64,000 nucleotides of DNA from Peribacillus butanolivorans. GTDB taxonomy: Bacteria; Bacillota; Bacilli; Bacillales; DSM-1321. Shown here one piece after another: positions 62,886 through 64,000 of this stretch (positions are counted from its first letter, which is position 1; each line of letters begins with the position of its first letter). Made by a program: the position numbers and the translations under genes. Location of the stretch: contig NZ_LGYA01000001.1 of NCBI RefSeq assembly GCF_001273755.1, forward strand, positions 2,220,641 through 2,284,640. The letters run 5' to 3'. The notes under the pieces were generated by a model, which worked only from the letters and a program-made list of their open reading frames with translations, did not search any database and was not told where the DNA came from.

Positions 62886-63458
62886 ATGCAAGCAACCTCT
62901 CAAAGAATCAAAAATGTCCAGCCGATACGCCGACTGGATCACATAGATAAGATGAAAAAATCTCTATTAAAATATTGCAGCTACCGTGATTATATGATGT
63001 TCTCTATCGGGATTAACATTGGGCTTCGAATCGGTGATCTTTTACAGTTACGTGTAAAAGATATCCTAGAGGGAACGCATATCGTCATTGTAGAGCAAAA
63101 GACAGAGAAAATTAAACGGTTCCTTGTCAACCCTCAACTTCGGAAAGAAGTCCGGAAGTATGTTCGGAAGATGAACCTGAAAAATGAAAACTATTTATTT
63201 CCTAGCCGAAAAGGAAATGGACCAATCACTAGGGTACAAGCATATCGGGTTTTAAACAAAGCAGCAGAAATGGCTGATATTCCGGATGTTGGCACACATA
63301 CACTCCGAAAAACATTTGGCTATTTGCATTATCAAAAATTTAAGGATATCGCTTTACTTCAACAAATTCTTAATCACTCCAATCCAAAAGATACGATGAT
63401 ATACATAGGACTCACACAGGATTTAATGGACGAAACATTGATGGATTTCTATTATTAA
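62886..63458 (+). CDS. Short tyrosine recombinase
   Basis: This 190-aa protein consists of almost only the catalytic domain of a lambda-integrase-type recombinase. The active-site residues are the Arg in GLRIGDLLQL, THTLRKTFG (HxxR), the His in LNHSNPK, and the nucleophile Tyr in MIYIGL. The core-binding domain is very short. I use the ATG at 62886; a frame upstream (62826) has no ribosome binding site. It is not flanked by phage genes. Small stand-alone recombinases like this are frequent in Bacillus, with unknown targets. Confidence 0.85.
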   Translation: MQATSQRIKNVQPIRRLDHIDKMKKSLLKYCSYRDYMMFSIGINIGLRIGDLLQLRVKDILEGTHIVIVEQKTEKIKRFLVNPQLRKEVRKYVRKMNLKNENYLFPSRKGNGPITRVQAYRVLNKAAEMADIPDVGTHTLRKTFGYLHYQKFKDIALLQQILNHSNPKDTMIYIGLTQDLMDETLMDFYY

Positions 63459-63487
63459 AAAAAGGACCAATAAGGTTCTTTTTTTAT
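63457..63487 (+). terminator. Terminator of the recombinase gene
   Basis: AAAAAAAGGACC-AATA-AGGTTCTTTTTTT overlaps the stop codon. Confidence 0.7.
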
Positions 63488-63947
63488 TTATCATAATAAC
63501 ATTATGTAAACTAGTTATTTTTAATTGTAATTCTAAATTTAAGAGTAAATTATCTAGGATGAATCATTTGTATATAAATTGGTGGTTCATCTTATAATAA
63601 AACCCAGGGGAATAAAATGAGGTAAATCAAAAAAAGTTTTGTTATTAAATATATTTACATATTAATTAAATATTCTTTTGGAATAGTTGTTATTTTATAG
63701 AACCATCAGCGCACATTATAAATAACTGGAAAGTAGAACTCCTTATATTTAGAAAAGATATTCAAATCTGTACTAACAAAATACTTGATGAATCTAAAAT
63801 AAAGAGGGAAGAACATGAGGGGATATTGCTCAACAAGAGTAATGACAGTGTCTTTTTCTTCTTATATTAAGTGTTAAATTCAATGGGAAAATGAGCTAAG
63901 GATAGTATAGATAACAAAGATCTTAGATAACTATTTTTTAGGGACAT
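63488..63947. other. Intergenic region
   Basis: No supported gene or RNA is seen; the sequence is AT-rich. Confidence 0.4.
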
Positions 63948-63984
63948 AACAAAAGAACCCTATATTTTATAGGGTTCTTTTGTT
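63948..63984. terminator. Bidirectional terminator
   Basis: AACAAAAGAACCCTATA-TTT-TATAGGGTTCTTTTGTT is a perfect 17-bp stem. It probably belongs to a gene beyond the right edge. Confidence 0.85.
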
Positions 63985-64000
63985 AATGCATTAATTAATC

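Noticed and set aside
1..64000. CRISPR array, tRNA or rRNA genes
   Set aside because: I saw no regularly spaced direct repeats and no tRNA/rRNA-like conserved sequence; weak tRNAs could be missed by eye.

Overview
The window looks like a chromosomal segment of a low-GC Gram-positive Bacillaceae species. The evidence is AT-rich DNA with strong GGAGG ribosome binding sites, many TTG/GTG starts, class IV PHA synthase genes (phaR/phaC), a SpoIIS toxin-antitoxin locus, CtsR boxes in front of clpE, and SigL-type (sigma-54) promoters. No rRNA, tRNA or CRISPR array was seen. All assignments come from reading motifs by eye; no database search was run.

Layout. 1-2.4 kb: two diverged tandem copies of an alpha/beta hydrolase gene (the first runs off the left edge). 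2.8-12.1 kb: a polyhydroxyalkanoate (PHA) island with phaQ, a phasin-like gene, a PAS/sigma-54 activator, an SDR, an acyl-CoA ligase and an MFS carrier behind a sigma-54 promoter, then phaP-phaR-phaC. 12.3-16.3 kb: an M20 hydrolase, then a leftward pair of acyl-CoA dehydrogenase and APH-type kinase with its own sigma-54 promoter. 16.3-18.6 kb: decayed DNA (GntP permease and acyl-CoA ligase remnants). 18.8-24.2 kb: spoIISABC, a GAF-GGDEF protein and a Suv3-like helicase. 24.5-27 kb: IS110 and LysR fragments, then a YeiH-type exporter divergent from a LysR gene.

27-45 kb: a large catabolic island. It holds an acyl-CoA ligase, three paralogous TauD/TfdA-type Fe(II)/2-oxoglutarate dioxygenases (two with an MFS partner), an esterase, three SDRs, a cupin, a LysR regulator, an acyl-CoA dehydrogenase with a 1-nt frameshift, and a thiolase. 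Seven of its promoters share one AT-rich sequence of about 50 bp, which defines a probable local regulon. The gene set fits uptake, oxidative activation, CoA ligation and beta-oxidation-like cleavage of an unknown organic acid or ester, with acetyl-CoA or hydroxyacyl-CoA able to feed PHA.

45-54.8 kb: a graveyard of broken genes and mobile DNA (phaC, histidine kinase, GntP, sigma-54 activator, serine recombinase, IS1595 and sugar isomerase remnants) with one intact-looking IS3 element. 55-64 kb: mostly housekeeping and stress genes: clpE with CtsR boxes, type I pullulanase, a PCYCGC lipoprotein, uvsE and a short tyrosine recombinase.

The most interesting features are the shared promoter module of the dioxygenase island, three sigma-54 promoters that seem to tie together three acyl-CoA loci, and the split ACAD10/11-like kinase-dehydrogenase pair beside the PHA genes.
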